From Desulfopila aestuarii DSM 18488 (GTDB taxonomy: Bacteria > Desulfobacterota > Desulfobulbia > Desulfobulbales > Desulfocapsaceae), in contig CAMBBS010000013.1 of NCBI GenBank assembly GCA_945863875.1, forward strand, positions 49,880-113,879: DNA of 64,000 nt. Reading direction: 5' to 3'. Both the position numbers and the translations under genes were made by a program. The first letter of the stretch is position 1. Each line of letters starts with the position of its first letter. The notes beneath the pieces are model-generated. The model did no database searches. It was not told the DNA's origin and was given only the letters and a program-made list of their open reading frames with translations. Below are positions 41,880 through 52,012 of the stretch, in pieces.

Positions 41880-44800
41880 ATGCAAACTCATGTCACCCTC
41901 CTCGAACAGTACCAGAAACTCTCGCCTTTTGAACAGGCCCTGCTGCAATTACTGTCAATTGTCTATGAACCGGCGCATTCAACGCTCGTCGTCAACTGCC
42001 TGCGCAAGCTGGACCTGAAAAATCCGCGGGGAAACAAACCGACAGCAGCCAATCTCAGCCACTATTTCAGCAAATTCGAACAACTGGGTTTTCTGACCAA
42101 GGATCGTCAATGTGTAGACGAGATAGTTGAAGTTCTCAGCAAAATAGCAGTAAAAGAACATACTTTCAATATTTTTGCCAAAACCATCCAGGACGAGGCC
42201 CCGGTCTCTTACTATTACGGCAAATGGACAATCAGGTGCTGGCGCGGCATGCGTGAGATGCGGATCGGTGTCTACACGCAGCAGTTTGATCTCATCGAAG
42301 ACGCCTCCGATTTTATTGAAAACCAATGCGCTGAGCTCCTCACTGAACCACCGCCGACTGTGCGCATCATGACCCGGCCGTTTGACGCCGAATGGTTTAG
42401 AACGCTCCCCACCTCTTTTCAGTTTTATCTGCTCAACAATGTCCTGCAATATGGTCAGGCCACCCTTTCCGATTTTCCTGATTTAATCGATTTTCTCAGC
42501 CGTAAGGTTGAGTTTGCCCACCTGTCGACAGACGAACAATTGCCCTTTAAGCGGCTCCTTTTCAACGAACTGCTCTTTCGGGGCCGACTGGATGAGGCTC
42601 AGGAACTGATAGATGAGCACAGTGATTCTTTTTACGGCACCGGAGCGCGCGGCACGCTTTTGTTTCTTTCCGGGCACAGCGAAACTGCATTGGCCGCCTT
42701 TGAAGAAGACCTGCTTTTTCTTCAGAAATACAGCAACGATGAGAAGGTCGCTTTTTTTGGGCCGACGGGGATTTTTTATATCCTGACCCAGTTGCAGAGA
42801 ACCAGGAAAAAGGACTATTACAAAATTGCCGACAGCATCGGCGTCGCCCTTTCGCTTTTTCAGGGGGCCAGAGAAAACCTTGCGTACAATTACCTGGCCA
42901 CGGTCATCAATTCGCATATCAACAAAGGACTGCAGGGGGAAGAGATTCACCTTCCCGAGGGGACAACACAAAACGTTTTGACCGTGGCCATGGCCGGCAT
43001 CTGCCAGTATTGGCTCAACTCCACCGTTGAACCGGATGTAAAGGCTGAAATTCTCTCTTTTTACCATCGGTCCCGCGATCGGGGATATTCTTTCTTCACC
43101 CTTGTGCTCGGCGAGATACTCGCGACCATTCAGCACGATAACAGCGACTTCCTTGCCGTGACCGAAAAATTACGTGCAGAGACGTCCATTGTCCCCCTGC
43201 TGCCCATCCTCGAACCAGAAGAACCGTGGAAACGCAGCCTGCAGGCCCTCATTTACGCCACCAGTCAGGACGCCGAGATGCCGCAGCAGACCACTCGGAT
43301 GATCTGGATGGTTTCTTTTGCAGGCAAAGTAATTACCATCTCGCCGAAAGAACAGAAACTGAATCCGGATGGAGAGTGGAGCAAGGGCAGGCCGATCTCT
43401 TTATCGCGGCTGTACAAAACAAACAGATTAAATTACCTGACCTCGCAGGATCGCCGGATCTGTGCCGCCATAAAAAAGGCCAGTAATCCGGAAACCCACG
43501 CAGTGACCTTCTTTTTCGACATGGATAAAGCGCTGGTGGCAATGATCGGCCACCCCAATATCTACCTGGCCGAATCGCCACTTACCCCGGTAGAGTTTGT
43601 CGCCGGCGAACCTGAGCTGTTTGTCGAAGAACGGGGTGACAATCTGCATATCTGTTTCGCCCACCCAATCACCTCTGATAATATCAATTATTACAGCGAG
43701 ACACCCACCCGGGTAAAAATTATTACCATCAACGACAACCATCGGCGCATCGCCCAGATTACCGGAAAAGACGGAATCACCGTGCCGATGTCGGCAAGTG
43801 AGCAGGTGCTGACGGCTATCGGCAATATTTCCTCCTTTATGACCGTGCACTCGGCCATAGCCGTTGACAGTACCGGCAGAAAAACCGGCAATATCACCTT
43901 TGTTGAAGCCGATTCCACCATTTACATGCATCTCATCCCCTATGGAACCGGCTTTCGGCTGGAGATGTTTGTCAAACCTTTTCTCGAAGGCGGCCATTAC
44001 CTCAAACCCGGCCAGGGCGTGGAAAATATCATGGCCGAGGTCAACGGCAAACGACTGCAGACAAGGCGCAATCTGGCCCTCGAGGAAGAAAAGGCCAGAG
44101 ACATTGAAGAACTCTGTCCGATCCTCGATCTGGCCATCGATATGGAGCAGGAAAACGACCGGGAATGGCATCTCTATGATCCCGACGACTGTCTGCAGGC
44201 TCTGATGGAACTGCAGGCTATTCGTGACAAGGTGGTGATCGAGTGGCCTGAAGGCGAAAAGCTCTCGATAACCCACAAGGTTTCCCTCGATAACCTGAAC
44301 CTGAAGATTCGCACCAACCGCCAGAACTGGTTCGCCATGAGCGGCCAACTCACCCTTGACCAGGGACAGATTGTCGAACTCAAGGAGCTGCTGGCAAAAG
44401 TTAAGAAGTCATCAGGCCGTTTTGTCGAAATCGGTGACGGACAATTCATCGCCCTGACCCAGGAGTTCAAAAAACGCCTCGGGGATATAAATCTTTTTTC
44501 CGAAGGTCTGGTTGACGATAACAGTGACGAAATCCTCGTTCACCCTCTGGCCGCCCTGCAGCTGGAAAAACTGGCAAACCTGGCCAATACCGCGGCGGAT
44601 CAGGGGTGGCTGCAGCAGATTCAAAAAATCCGTGCCGCCCAGGAGTTCAAACCGGAACTTCCCTCAACCCTGCAGGCTGACCTCCGGGTCTACCAGCGGG
44701 AAGGATTCGAGTGGCTGGCCCGACTCGCCCACTGGGGTGTCGGCGGCTGTCTCGCCGACGACATGGGGCTGGGCAAGACCATCCAATCCCTGGCCATTAT

Positions 44801-46049
44801 CCTCAAGCTCGCCGTTAACGGGCCATCTCTCGTGGTCGCCCCGACCTCGGTTTCGACCAACTGGCAATCCGAGGTTAAACGTTTTACCCCGACCATCAAC
44901 ATTAAGTTTCTTTCTCATAAAGATCGAGAAAAGAGCATTGAAGAGCTGGGAAAATTTGACCTGCTGATCACCACCTATACCCTCCTGCAGCAGGAAAGCG
45001 AGCTGCTCTCCACGGTCAAATGGCAGGTAATCATCCTCGATGAGGCCCAGGCCATTAAAAATTCCGCCACCAAACGTTCCCGGGCGGCAATGTCCCTGCA
45101 GGCCGAGTTTAAACTGATCACCACTGGCACGCCCATCGAGAACCATCTCGGAGAACTCTGGAACCTTTTTCATTTCATCAATCCAGGCCTTCTCGGCAGT
45201 CTCAATAGTTTCAACGAACGCTTTGCCGTACCCATTGAGCGCTACCAGGACAGAGAGGCCAAACTCAAACTGAGAAAGCTCATCCGACCTTTCATCCTGC
45301 GCAGAATTAAATCCCAAGTGCTGGAGGAACTGCCGTCCCGCACCGAAGTCACTCTCGATGTCGAACTGAGCTCGGAAGAGGCCCATTTTTACGAGGCCCT
45401 GCGGCAAAACGCCATTGATATGCTCGAGAGCTCAAGAGAAAAGAAGGGCCGACACCTGCAGATCCTGACCGAGATCATGAAGCTGCGCCAGGCCTGCTGT
45501 AACCCCCGGCTGCTCGATGCGAACAGCACCGTGGAAAGTTCCAAACTCAGAGTGTTCGCCTCGGTGGTCGAAGAACTGCTCTCCAGCAATCATAAGGCAC
45601 TGATCTTCAGCCAGTTCATCGGACATCTCAGCATCATCCGTGAATATCTCGACAAACAGGGCGTCAGCTATCAGTATCTGGACGGCAGTACGAGCACAAA
45701 ACAGAGGAAGGTACGCGTCGATGCCTTCCAGGCCGGACAGGGCGACCTGTTCCTCATCAGCCTGAAAGCCGGTGGCCTGGGACTGAATCTCACCGCTGCG
45801 GATTACGTCATTCATATGGACCCGTGGTGGAACCCGGCCATTGAAGACCAGGCCTCGGACCGGGCGCACAGAATCGGCCAGACTCGACCGGTGACCATCT
45901 ACCGGCTGGTCTGTAAAAACACCATTGAGGAAAAGATAGTCAAACTGCATCAGGAAAAGCGCGATCTCGCCGGAAGCCTTCTCGAGGGGAGTGATATCAG
46001 TGCAAAAATGACTTCGGAAGACCTCCTCGACCTTATCAAGGACAAATAA
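41880..46049 (+). CDS. SNF2-family helicase/ATPase, RapA/HepA-like
   Basis: A protein of about 1389 residues. The C-terminal 450 residues hold a SNF2 motor: LADDMGLGKTIQS, DEAQAIKN, TGTPIENHLGELW, SLKAGGLGLNLTAADYVIHMDP and SDRAHRIGQTRPV. The N-terminal 900 residues are not recognised; they look helical and lack a SWIM finger. The motor moves on duplex DNA; the target is unknown. The start is uncertain: I chose the ATG at 41880, but an in-frame ATG at 41718 would add 54 residues. It is divergent from the degenerate recombinase gene, with about 270 bases between. Confidence 0.85.
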   Translation: MQTHVTLLEQYQKLSPFEQALLQLLSIVYEPAHSTLVVNCLRKLDLKNPRGNKPTAANLSHYFSKFEQLGFLTKDRQCVDEIVEVLSKIAVKEHTFNIFAKTIQDEAPVSYYYGKWTIRCWRGMREMRIGVYTQQFDLIEDASDFIENQCAELLTEPPPTVRIMTRPFDAEWFRTLPTSFQFYLLNNVLQYGQATLSDFPDLIDFLSRKVEFAHLSTDEQLPFKRLLFNELLFRGRLDEAQELIDEHSDSFYGTGARGTLLFLSGHSETALAAFEEDLLFLQKYSNDEKVAFFGPTGIFYILTQLQRTRKKDYYKIADSIGVALSLFQGARENLAYNYLATVINSHINKGLQGEEIHLPEGTTQNVLTVAMAGICQYWLNSTVEPDVKAEILSFYHRSRDRGYSFFTLVLGEILATIQHDNSDFLAVTEKLRAETSIVPLLPILEPEEPWKRSLQALIYATSQDAEMPQQTTRMIWMVSFAGKVITISPKEQKLNPDGEWSKGRPISLSRLYKTNRLNYLTSQDRRICAAIKKASNPETHAVTFFFDMDKALVAMIGHPNIYLAESPLTPVEFVAGEPELFVEERGDNLHICFAHPITSDNINYYSETPTRVKIITINDNHRRIAQITGKDGITVPMSASEQVLTAIGNISSFMTVHSAIAVDSTGRKTGNITFVEADSTIYMHLIPYGTGFRLEMFVKPFLEGGHYLKPGQGVENIMAEVNGKRLQTRRNLALEEEKARDIEELCPILDLAIDMEQENDREWHLYDPDDCLQALMELQAIRDKVVIEWPEGEKLSITHKVSLDNLNLKIRTNRQNWFAMSGQLTLDQGQIVELKELLAKVKKSSGRFVEIGDGQFIALTQEFKKRLGDINLFSEGLVDDNSDEILVHPLAALQLEKLANLANTAADQGWLQQIQKIRAAQEFKPELPSTLQADLRVYQREGFEWLARLAHWGVGGCLADDMGLGKTIQSLAIILKLAVNGPSLVVAPTSVSTNWQSEVKRFTPTINIKFLSHKDREKSIEELGKFDLLITTYTLLQQESELLSTVKWQVIILDEAQAIKNSATKRSRAAMSLQAEFKLITTGTPIENHLGELWNLFHFINPGLLGSLNSFNERFAVPIERYQDREAKLKLRKLIRPFILRRIKSQVLEELPSRTEVTLDVELSSEEAHFYEALRQNAIDMLESSREKKGRHLQILTEIMKLRQACCNPRLLDANSTVESSKLRVFASVVEELLSSNHKALIFSQFIGHLSIIREYLDKQGVSYQYLDGSTSTKQRKVRVDAFQAGQGDLFLISLKAGGLGLNLTAADYVIHMDPWWNPAIEDQASDRAHRIGQTRPVTIYRLVCKNTIEEKIVKLHQEKRDLAGSLLEGSDISAKMTSEDLLDLIKDK

Positions 46050-46214
46050 CCGCATGATTTTTCTCCCCCGGCATCGGTGTATACCGGAGCAAGCCCGGCT
46101 ATTCTACCTTCTTTCTCTCTTCGGCCTTCTTTTGCAGATAAAAACTAGACAAGGCAGCTTAGCTGGACGATAATGTAAAGAAGACCATCACTTTCAATCG
46201 AAGGCGAAGCCAGC

Positions 46215-47048
46215 ATGCCGAAAATCTCTGCAAAACTCATTATTATCGCCTGTTGTGCCGGCTGCATCTTGTTCACCCTGTGGTTCAAATCCTCTCTCCA
46301 CCCAATCACCAACCCCTCGTGGTATCAGGCCTCTTTACTCCCGGCGGCACTACACCCGGCTTCTACGGCAATTACCGTCCATTTCCATGAACGCCGACCA
46401 TTTTATATCGCCTACAAAAACGAGGCTCGCGGTGTTGTCGCCAATCCCATCGGCCAGGCCTTCGCCTACGCCGACATCCCTTTTTCCTGGCAGGAGACAC
46501 CGGCGGCACGACAACTGGATATTATCAGAAACAACGAAGCTAAAAGCTGCGCCGCCGGATGGTTCAAGACCCCGGAACGTGAGACATTCGGCCAATTCAG
46601 CCTGCCCATCTATCAGGACAAACCTTTTGTGGCAATTACCCGGGCCGACAACACGCTTCTTGGTGAAATGGAAACCCTGGAGCGAGTTCTTAAAGAAAGA
46701 AGGCTCCAGGCCCTGGTCAAAGACGGCTATTCCTATGGTCCCTATATTGACGACCATCTCCGCCGTTTTACCCCCCGACAGGTCACCACCACCGCCGATA
46801 ACCAGAACCTGATGCGAATGATTCAGACCTATCGGGCTGACTATTGTTTTATGACCGAAGAGGAGGCGCAGGACCAGCTGCTCTTTTCCGGCCTAAAAAA
46901 CTCGGATTTCAAACTGGTCCATTTTTCCGACATGCCCCGAGGCAATAAACGGTATCTCATCTGTTCCAAAAACGTTGACCAAAAAACAATGAAACGGCTA
47001 AACAATGCATTCCGCTACGTCGTCCACCTGGAGGACAACGACGAATGA
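46215..47048 (+). CDS. Periplasmic solute-binding-like sensor protein (SBP_bac_3 type)
   Basis: A 277-residue protein with an N-terminal membrane segment/signal (about residues 6-25), then a PBP-like domain (AAGWFKTPERETFGQFSLPIY, LVKDGYSYGPYIDD). It overlaps the next gene, a hybrid histidine kinase, by ATGA, so the two are probably translated together. The pair suggests a ligand-sensing module in which this protein binds a small molecule; no transport genes are adjacent. Confidence 0.75.
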   Translation: MPKISAKLIIIACCAGCILFTLWFKSSLHPITNPSWYQASLLPAALHPASTAITVHFHERRPFYIAYKNEARGVVANPIGQAFAYADIPFSWQETPAARQLDIIRNNEAKSCAAGWFKTPERETFGQFSLPIYQDKPFVAITRADNTLLGEMETLERVLKERRLQALVKDGYSYGPYIDDHLRRFTPRQVTTTADNQNLMRMIQTYRADYCFMTEEEAQDQLLFSGLKNSDFKLVHFSDMPRGNKRYLICSKNVDQKTMKRLNNAFRYVVHLEDNDE

Positions 47049-48820
47049 CTCGACACAAAGGCCTCAGTCGGATCCCCATGTATTCCCTGGTCATCCTCAC
47101 GGTGATCTTCTGTGTTTTTACACTCGGCTACGAAAAATACGCCGCGAATCGCGGCCAGGAACGCCTGAATAAACACGCGCTGATTATAGCCGACGATCTG
47201 TGGCATTTTAACACAGAAGGAGTGGTCGAGTACCTGAGACTCGCCGCGGAGGCCGACCATTATGAAAGAATTGAGGTAGTCAACCATAATGGTGAGCTGT
47301 TTCAGTCTGTTACAACACAATTGCCAAATACCCTGGAAGACTTCCTTATCCGTCTCCGTCTCATCCCCCGCGTTGTCCTGGTTAGTCCGGTTAGATCAAA
47401 AACGAATATCATCGGCTGGATAGAGGCTATCTGGATACCAGAAACCCTCCAGGTCCAGACCAATGTCTTCCTTTTTTTATTTATGGTGTTTGTCAGCATT
47501 ACTCTCTCCGGACGGATCATCAGGGAAAAGCAGCTGCTCGAACAGCGGGTGGTTGCAAGGACCAACGAACTCGCCGAAGCAAACAAAACCCTGCGGCAGG
47601 AGTACCGCGAACGTCTCGTCATGGAAGAGGAACGGAAAATAATTCAGCAGCAGCTGGAACAATCAAGAAAGATGGAATCTCTCGGCCTACTGGCCGGGGG
47701 AGTTGCCCATGATTTAAACAATGTCCTCTCCGGAATCGTCACCTATCCGGATCTCCTCCTTCTCGACATGCCCAAAGACAGCCCCCAGCGAAAAAGCATC
47801 GAAACAATCCGCGACTCAGGACTGCGGGCCGCCGATATCATCCAGGACCTTCTTACCCTGGCCCGGCGAGGCGTGGTCAACAAGCAGCTGCTCGACCTGA
47901 ACGAACTGATTCGACAATACGGCAGCTCCCCGGAGTACCACAAGCTGTTGGGTTATTACCCCCAAACGGAGGTCAGATACGATCTGGAGGAACCTCTTGC
48001 CCCGGTACTGGGCTCGCCGACCGCTTTGAAGAAAGTGATCATGAACCTGATCTCCAACGGAGCGGAGGCGCAACCGGGAGGCGGCTGTCTTTTTATTGTC
48101 TCGAGAAATATGTATCTGGAGAAACCGCTGCAGGGTCTGCAACCGATTGCTGCGGGCAATTACATCCTTTTCCGGGTTAAAGATGAGGGTGAAGGTATCA
48201 GTCCGACCGATCTGCAGAGAATCTTCGAGCCTTTTTATACCAGAAAGGTGATGGGAAGAAGCGGCACCGGGCTAGGACTGACCGTTGTCTGGGGGAGCAT
48301 AGAAGACCACAATGGCGGTATAGATATCAGCAGCAGTCCGGGCGCCGGGACAACTATCGACATCTACCTGCCGGTAAGTACCGAAAAAATCTCACCGGCG
48401 GAGAAAGAACCGCCGGCCGAACTGTTTGGCACGCATCAAACAATTCTCGTCGTCGACGACGAAGACCACCAGCGGGATATCGCCTGCGCCATCCTGAAAC
48501 GACTGCAGTATCAGGTATATGCCGTGGCCAGCGGCGAAGAAGCGGTGGCTTTTGTGACAAATAAAAAGGTCGACCTCGTCGTGTTGGATATGATACTGAC
48601 CGGGGGAATAGACGGATTCGAGACCTACAGGCAGATTCTCGAGCTGCATCCTGGACAAAAAGCCATCATTGCCAGTGGTTTTTCGGAGACCGACCGGGTG
48701 CAGAAAACCCATGACCTCGGCGCGGGGATCTGCATCAGAAAGCCGTATACGCTACAGCAACTCAGTGTCGCGGTGTGGAAGGAACTGCAGGACAGCGAGC
48801 AGGAGACATTTACGCTGTAA
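47045..48820 (+). CDS. Hybrid sensor histidine kinase with receiver domain
   Basis: A 591-residue membrane kinase: two transmembrane helices (about residues 12-30 and 138-157) around a short periplasmic loop, HisKA with the phospho-histidine in GGVAHDLNN (about residue 221), HATPase_c (GTGLGLTVVWG) and a C-terminal receiver with DDE, the phosphorylated aspartate in VVLDMIL and the lysine in KPYT. No separate response regulator is nearby, so output probably passes from the built-in receiver to an unlinked partner. Translationally coupled to the upstream binding protein. Confidence 0.92.
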   Translation: MTRHKGLSRIPMYSLVILTVIFCVFTLGYEKYAANRGQERLNKHALIIADDLWHFNTEGVVEYLRLAAEADHYERIEVVNHNGELFQSVTTQLPNTLEDFLIRLRLIPRVVLVSPVRSKTNIIGWIEAIWIPETLQVQTNVFLFLFMVFVSITLSGRIIREKQLLEQRVVARTNELAEANKTLRQEYRERLVMEEERKIIQQQLEQSRKMESLGLLAGGVAHDLNNVLSGIVTYPDLLLLDMPKDSPQRKSIETIRDSGLRAADIIQDLLTLARRGVVNKQLLDLNELIRQYGSSPEYHKLLGYYPQTEVRYDLEEPLAPVLGSPTALKKVIMNLISNGAEAQPGGGCLFIVSRNMYLEKPLQGLQPIAAGNYILFRVKDEGEGISPTDLQRIFEPFYTRKVMGRSGTGLGLTVVWGSIEDHNGGIDISSSPGAGTTIDIYLPVSTEKISPAEKEPPAELFGTHQTILVVDDEDHQRDIACAILKRLQYQVYAVASGEEAVAFVTNKKVDLVVLDMILTGGIDGFETYRQILELHPGQKAIIASGFSETDRVQKTHDLGAGICIRKPYTLQQLSVAVWKELQDSEQETFTL

Positions 48821-49226
48821 GATTGGCCAGGATGAGGCCCCAAAATGCCTGTTCCCCGCTTTCAAAAGCCCAGCCAAGGTGGCTATTACATCCCCGACAC
48901 AGGGCATAACGCCAGACATGCCCCGCGAACCAGGTGAACTCCGACGAGGCCGCTCCGGCCCGGTGACAGCCGGGTGCAGCGCTGAAGCAGCCCAGCTCAA
49001 AAACTATTCCGGCAGGGTTAAAAAAGGTATGCGCATGGGATCCCCGTACAGCGATCTTCCGGTCCCTGCTCGTTATCGCCTTGCCGCAGGCACGGCAAAA
49101 GATGGCCTCTGCAGGATCGATTCCTTCCTGTTCCTCGTCCTTGTCCGCCGGCAGACCGGGCAGACGGCGCCCTTGCCGCTCATCGGTCCGAAAACAATAG
49201 CTGGTGCTATGCGCCATCTCCACCAT
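48810..49226 (-). CDS. Bacterial CULT-domain (cereblon-type) protein
   Basis: A protein of about 138 residues. The core FCRACGKAITSRD, HTFFNPAGIVFELGCF, SEFTWFAGHVWRYALCRGC and SHLGWAFES contains the two CXXC zinc pairs and the tryptophan cage of the CULT domain, which binds thalidomide in human cereblon and uridine-type ligands in bacterial homologues. Its biological ligand is unknown. The start is ambiguous between 49226 and 49217. It overlaps cobA-hemD at its 5' end and converges with the histidine kinase gene with an 11-base overlap. Confidence 0.8.
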   Translation of the reverse strand: MVEMAHSTSYCFRTDERQGRRLPGLPADKDEEQEGIDPAEAIFCRACGKAITSRDRKIAVRGSHAHTFFNPAGIVFELGCFSAAPGCHRAGAASSEFTWFAGHVWRYALCRGCNSHLGWAFESGEQAFWGLILANLTA

Positions 49227-50751
49227 AATAATCAACAATAGCCTCAATCAATCCCGAGATCGTGTATTCTTTCGGTTGAATGTCGACCTGCAAGCCGTTA
49301 TCGGTGACCGTTTTGGCGGTTATCGGGCCGATTGCGGCTATTTTAATCCCTGACAAAATCTGTTGCAGCTCGTCCTGGTCCGCCGCATCAATCATTGCCA
49401 GAAAATTACGTACGGTGGAGGAACTTGTAAAGGTGATCATCTCCACCCCACCGTTCTTCAACTCTTCTCTGAGGCTCTCTTTATCGCCTGCAGCCGGGCA
49501 ATTTTCATAGACCGGGGCAACCGTTACCTGGGCGCCTGCCCCCCGCAGGGTCTCGGGCAATATTTCTCTGGCCTGCAGAGCGCGCGGGATGAGAATATTA
49601 CGCCCTTCAACTCCCTGATCGAGTAGGCTTTCCGCCAGCCCTTCCCCGGTAAAGGTACTGGGAATTAAATCTGCATTGAGACCGTATGTCAGGAGGAAAT
49701 CGGCGGTACTCTTACCGACGACGGCGAGGTCAGTCCCTTTCAGGTCCCGTGCATCCATGCCCTTGGCATAGAGGTGTTCAAAGAAATACTTCACGCCATT
49801 GAGCGAGGTAAAGAGGATCCAGTGGTATTCATCCAGCCGTTCCAGTTCGCTATCAAGGATGTCATAGCAATCAACCGGCTTGATATGGATCGTCGAATAT
49901 TCCAGGCAGTTGGCACCGAAATCTTCCAGGCCGGCGACAAGCTCACTGGCCTGCTCGCGGGTCCGGGTGACGATAATTTTTTTACCAAAGAGCGGCCGCT
50001 TTTCATACCAGTCAATAGTATCGCGCAACTTGACCACCTCGCCAACAATTATCAGGGCCGGCGGTTTGATCGCCGCATCGGTGACCACCTGGGTAATCGT
50101 CTCCAGGGTGCCGACCACCGAACGTTGTTGCGGGGTCGAGGCCCAGCGCACTACAGCGACCGGGGTCTGCGGATCGCGACCATATTTGATGAGGTTGGCG
50201 ACAATTGTCGGAAGATTCTTAATGCCCATATAGATGACCAGAGTTCCGGCACCGGTCGACAATTTGGACCAGTCGATGTTCGAGCTTTCCTTGGTCGGAT
50301 CCTCATGGCCGGTCAAGAAAGCCACGGAGGCGGTATAATCCCGATGGGTAATGGGAATGCCAGCATAGGTAGCGGCGGCTGTCGCGGAGGTCACCCCGGG
50401 CACCACCTCAAACGGAACTCCGGCGGCGTGCAGTTTCTCCAGCTCTTCGCCGCCACGGCCGAAAATAAATGGATCGCCCCCCTTCAGGCGGACAACCATC
50501 TTCCCGGCCAGGGCGTGCTCGACGAGCATCTGGTTGATTTCTTCCTGGCTGAAGGTATGCTTCACCCCGCCTTTTTTACCGACATAAATCAGTTCGGCAC
50601 TGGCCGGTGCATGTTTGAGGAGCTTGTGGCCGGCAAGATAGTCGTAGACCACAACCTCAGCCCGCTCGAGCAAACTCTTTCCACGCACGGTAATGAGACC
50701 GGGGTCTCCGGGGCCGGCACCAACCAGATACACCTTTCCGGGTTTTTTCAT
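49207..50751 (-). CDS. Fused uroporphyrinogen-III C-methyltransferase / uroporphyrinogen-III synthase
   Basis: A 514-residue fusion. Residues 1-250 are the SUMT (CobA) domain: VYLVGAGPGDPGLITVRG, VVRLKGGDPFIFGRGGEE, GIPITHRDYT. Residues 255-510 are a HemD-type synthase (ITFTSSSTVRNF, AAIGPITAKTV). HemD closes the tetrapyrrole ring and SUMT makes precorrin-2, the branch to siroheme and B12, fitting the siroheme-dependent sulfite reductase expected in this organism. The end overlaps the CULT gene. The Shine-Dalgarno is weak (GGAT). Confidence 0.93.
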   Translation of the reverse strand: MKKPGKVYLVGAGPGDPGLITVRGKSLLERAEVVVYDYLAGHKLLKHAPASAELIYVGKKGGVKHTFSQEEINQMLVEHALAGKMVVRLKGGDPFIFGRGGEELEKLHAAGVPFEVVPGVTSATAAATYAGIPITHRDYTASVAFLTGHEDPTKESSNIDWSKLSTGAGTLVIYMGIKNLPTIVANLIKYGRDPQTPVAVVRWASTPQQRSVVGTLETITQVVTDAAIKPPALIIVGEVVKLRDTIDWYEKRPLFGKKIIVTRTREQASELVAGLEDFGANCLEYSTIHIKPVDCYDILDSELERLDEYHWILFTSLNGVKYFFEHLYAKGMDARDLKGTDLAVVGKSTADFLLTYGLNADLIPSTFTGEGLAESLLDQGVEGRNILIPRALQAREILPETLRGAGAQVTVAPVYENCPAAGDKESLREELKNGGVEMITFTSSSTVRNFLAMIDAADQDELQQILSGIKIAAIGPITAKTVTDNGLQVDIQPKEYTISGLIEAIVDYYGGDGA

Positions 50752-50896
50752 GTTTATTTTTTATCCATAATTAAAACGAACAGATATCCGCACGCACCCT
50801 TCCGCGAAAAAGAACAGGTGGAATACACGCGGGTTCCCTGTGCAACGACCTCAAAGAACGATAAAAGACATCATAAACCGTTCTTACCTGAAAGAC

Positions 50897-50931
50897 AAAA
50901 AGGGCGTTCCCGCAGCACGGGAAGGCCCTTT
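50897..50931 (-). terminator. Terminator downstream of adk
   Basis: 14-bp stem AAAGGGCGTTCCCG/CGGGAAGGCCCTTT with one mismatch, 5-base loop; on the minus strand a T-run follows. It separates adk from cobA-hemD. Confidence 0.85.
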
Positions 50932-50981
50932 AACATAAAAAAGATGAGAAAATCAGCTACGTTGAGACCGCATGACAACGG

Positions 50982-51662
50982 CTACAGCTCACGCATAATG
51001 GCTTCGGTAACTTCTCCGATGGAGAGAGAGCCGTCAACGGAGATAACTTTCGGACCATCGATGTTTTTAAAATAATTTACCGCGGCCATAGTCCCGGTGT
51101 TTTCATCATAGTAAATACCATGACGCTTGCTGATCGCCTCTTCGTCCTGGTCATCGGCTCGGGTTTTCAATTCGCCGCCGCAGACACGGCACACCAACTT
51201 GCCGTCTTTTTCCACCGGCTTGATTGCCTCAAAGGCGATATGATTGGGATGATTATTGTCATTGACACAGAGACGACGGCCCATGATACGCTCTTTTGCG
51301 ATCTGACGATCGAGGGTAATCTCAATAACATAATCAAGAGCCAGGCCTTCTTTTTTCAAGGTCTCGTCAAGGGTAATGGCCTGGTCTTTGGAACGCGGAA
51401 AACCGTCAAGGATCCAACCGTCTTTGCAGTCTTCTTTCTGCAGCCTGGCCACCATCATCGGGATGGTTATATCATCGGGTACCAGATCCCCTCTATCGAT
51501 ATACTCTTTGGCTTTTTTGCCAAGCTCGGTACCGCCGACAATATGCTCTCTGAAAATGGCGCCAGACTCGATATGCGGGATATTATATTTTTTCTGCACG
51601 ATAGCACCCTGAGTACCTTTACCACTGCCGTTCGGCCCGAAAACCAGAATGTTCTTGCCCAT
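50982..51662 (-). CDS. adk: Adenylate kinase
   Basis: A 226-residue nucleoside monophosphate kinase: GPNGSGKGTQ P-loop, an NMP-binding region (IESGAIFREHI), DGFPRSKDQ and a LID loop (GRRLCVNDNNHPNH ... CRVCGGEL). The LID has one CXXC pair plus Cys and His, not the four-cysteine zinc site of many Gram-positive enzymes. It converts AMP + ATP to two ADP, and in sulfate reducers it regenerates the AMP made by sulfate activation. Single gene. Confidence 0.92.
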   Translation of the reverse strand: MGKNILVFGPNGSGKGTQGAIVQKKYNIPHIESGAIFREHIVGGTELGKKAKEYIDRGDLVPDDITIPMMVARLQKEDCKDGWILDGFPRSKDQAITLDETLKKEGLALDYVIEITLDRQIAKERIMGRRLCVNDNNHPNHIAFEAIKPVEKDGKLVCRVCGGELKTRADDQDEEAISKRHGIYYDENTGTMAAVNYFKNIDGPKVISVDGSLSIGEVTEAIMREL

Positions 51663-52012
51663 AGTGTTAGTCTCCTTTTAAACTTTACATTTAGTACTAC
51701 GTTATCTGGAAAAACCGTGTTTGACTATGCAGTTTAACGGAGGCGGCCCCGATTTCACATCGTTCACAGCCTGGGGCGGCAAAGTTGCCTTCCGAATCAT
51801 AACAAGCTGGATACTATAGACCAAAATAGTCAAACGAGCCATAAAAATATCTCCGCATAGATTTTGACTTTCATCAGGAAAGCGGTTATTTTCAGGATCA
51901 TTGCAGGATGAACATGCAGTCCAGGTGCTGAAGAAAAACCTGACACCACCGGCAATCCATGCTTTTTCTCCGCGGACGCGGCAATATTAACCATAAACAG
52001 TCATCAATAATC
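51663..52012. promoter_or_regulatory. Gap between divergent adk and hom with a hom promoter
   Basis: A 350-base region. On the plus strand TTGACT (51864-51869) and TATTTT (51887-51892) with a 17-base spacer give a candidate hom promoter about 120 bases before its ATG. No convincing adk promoter, gene or RNA structure was seen. Confidence 0.4.
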
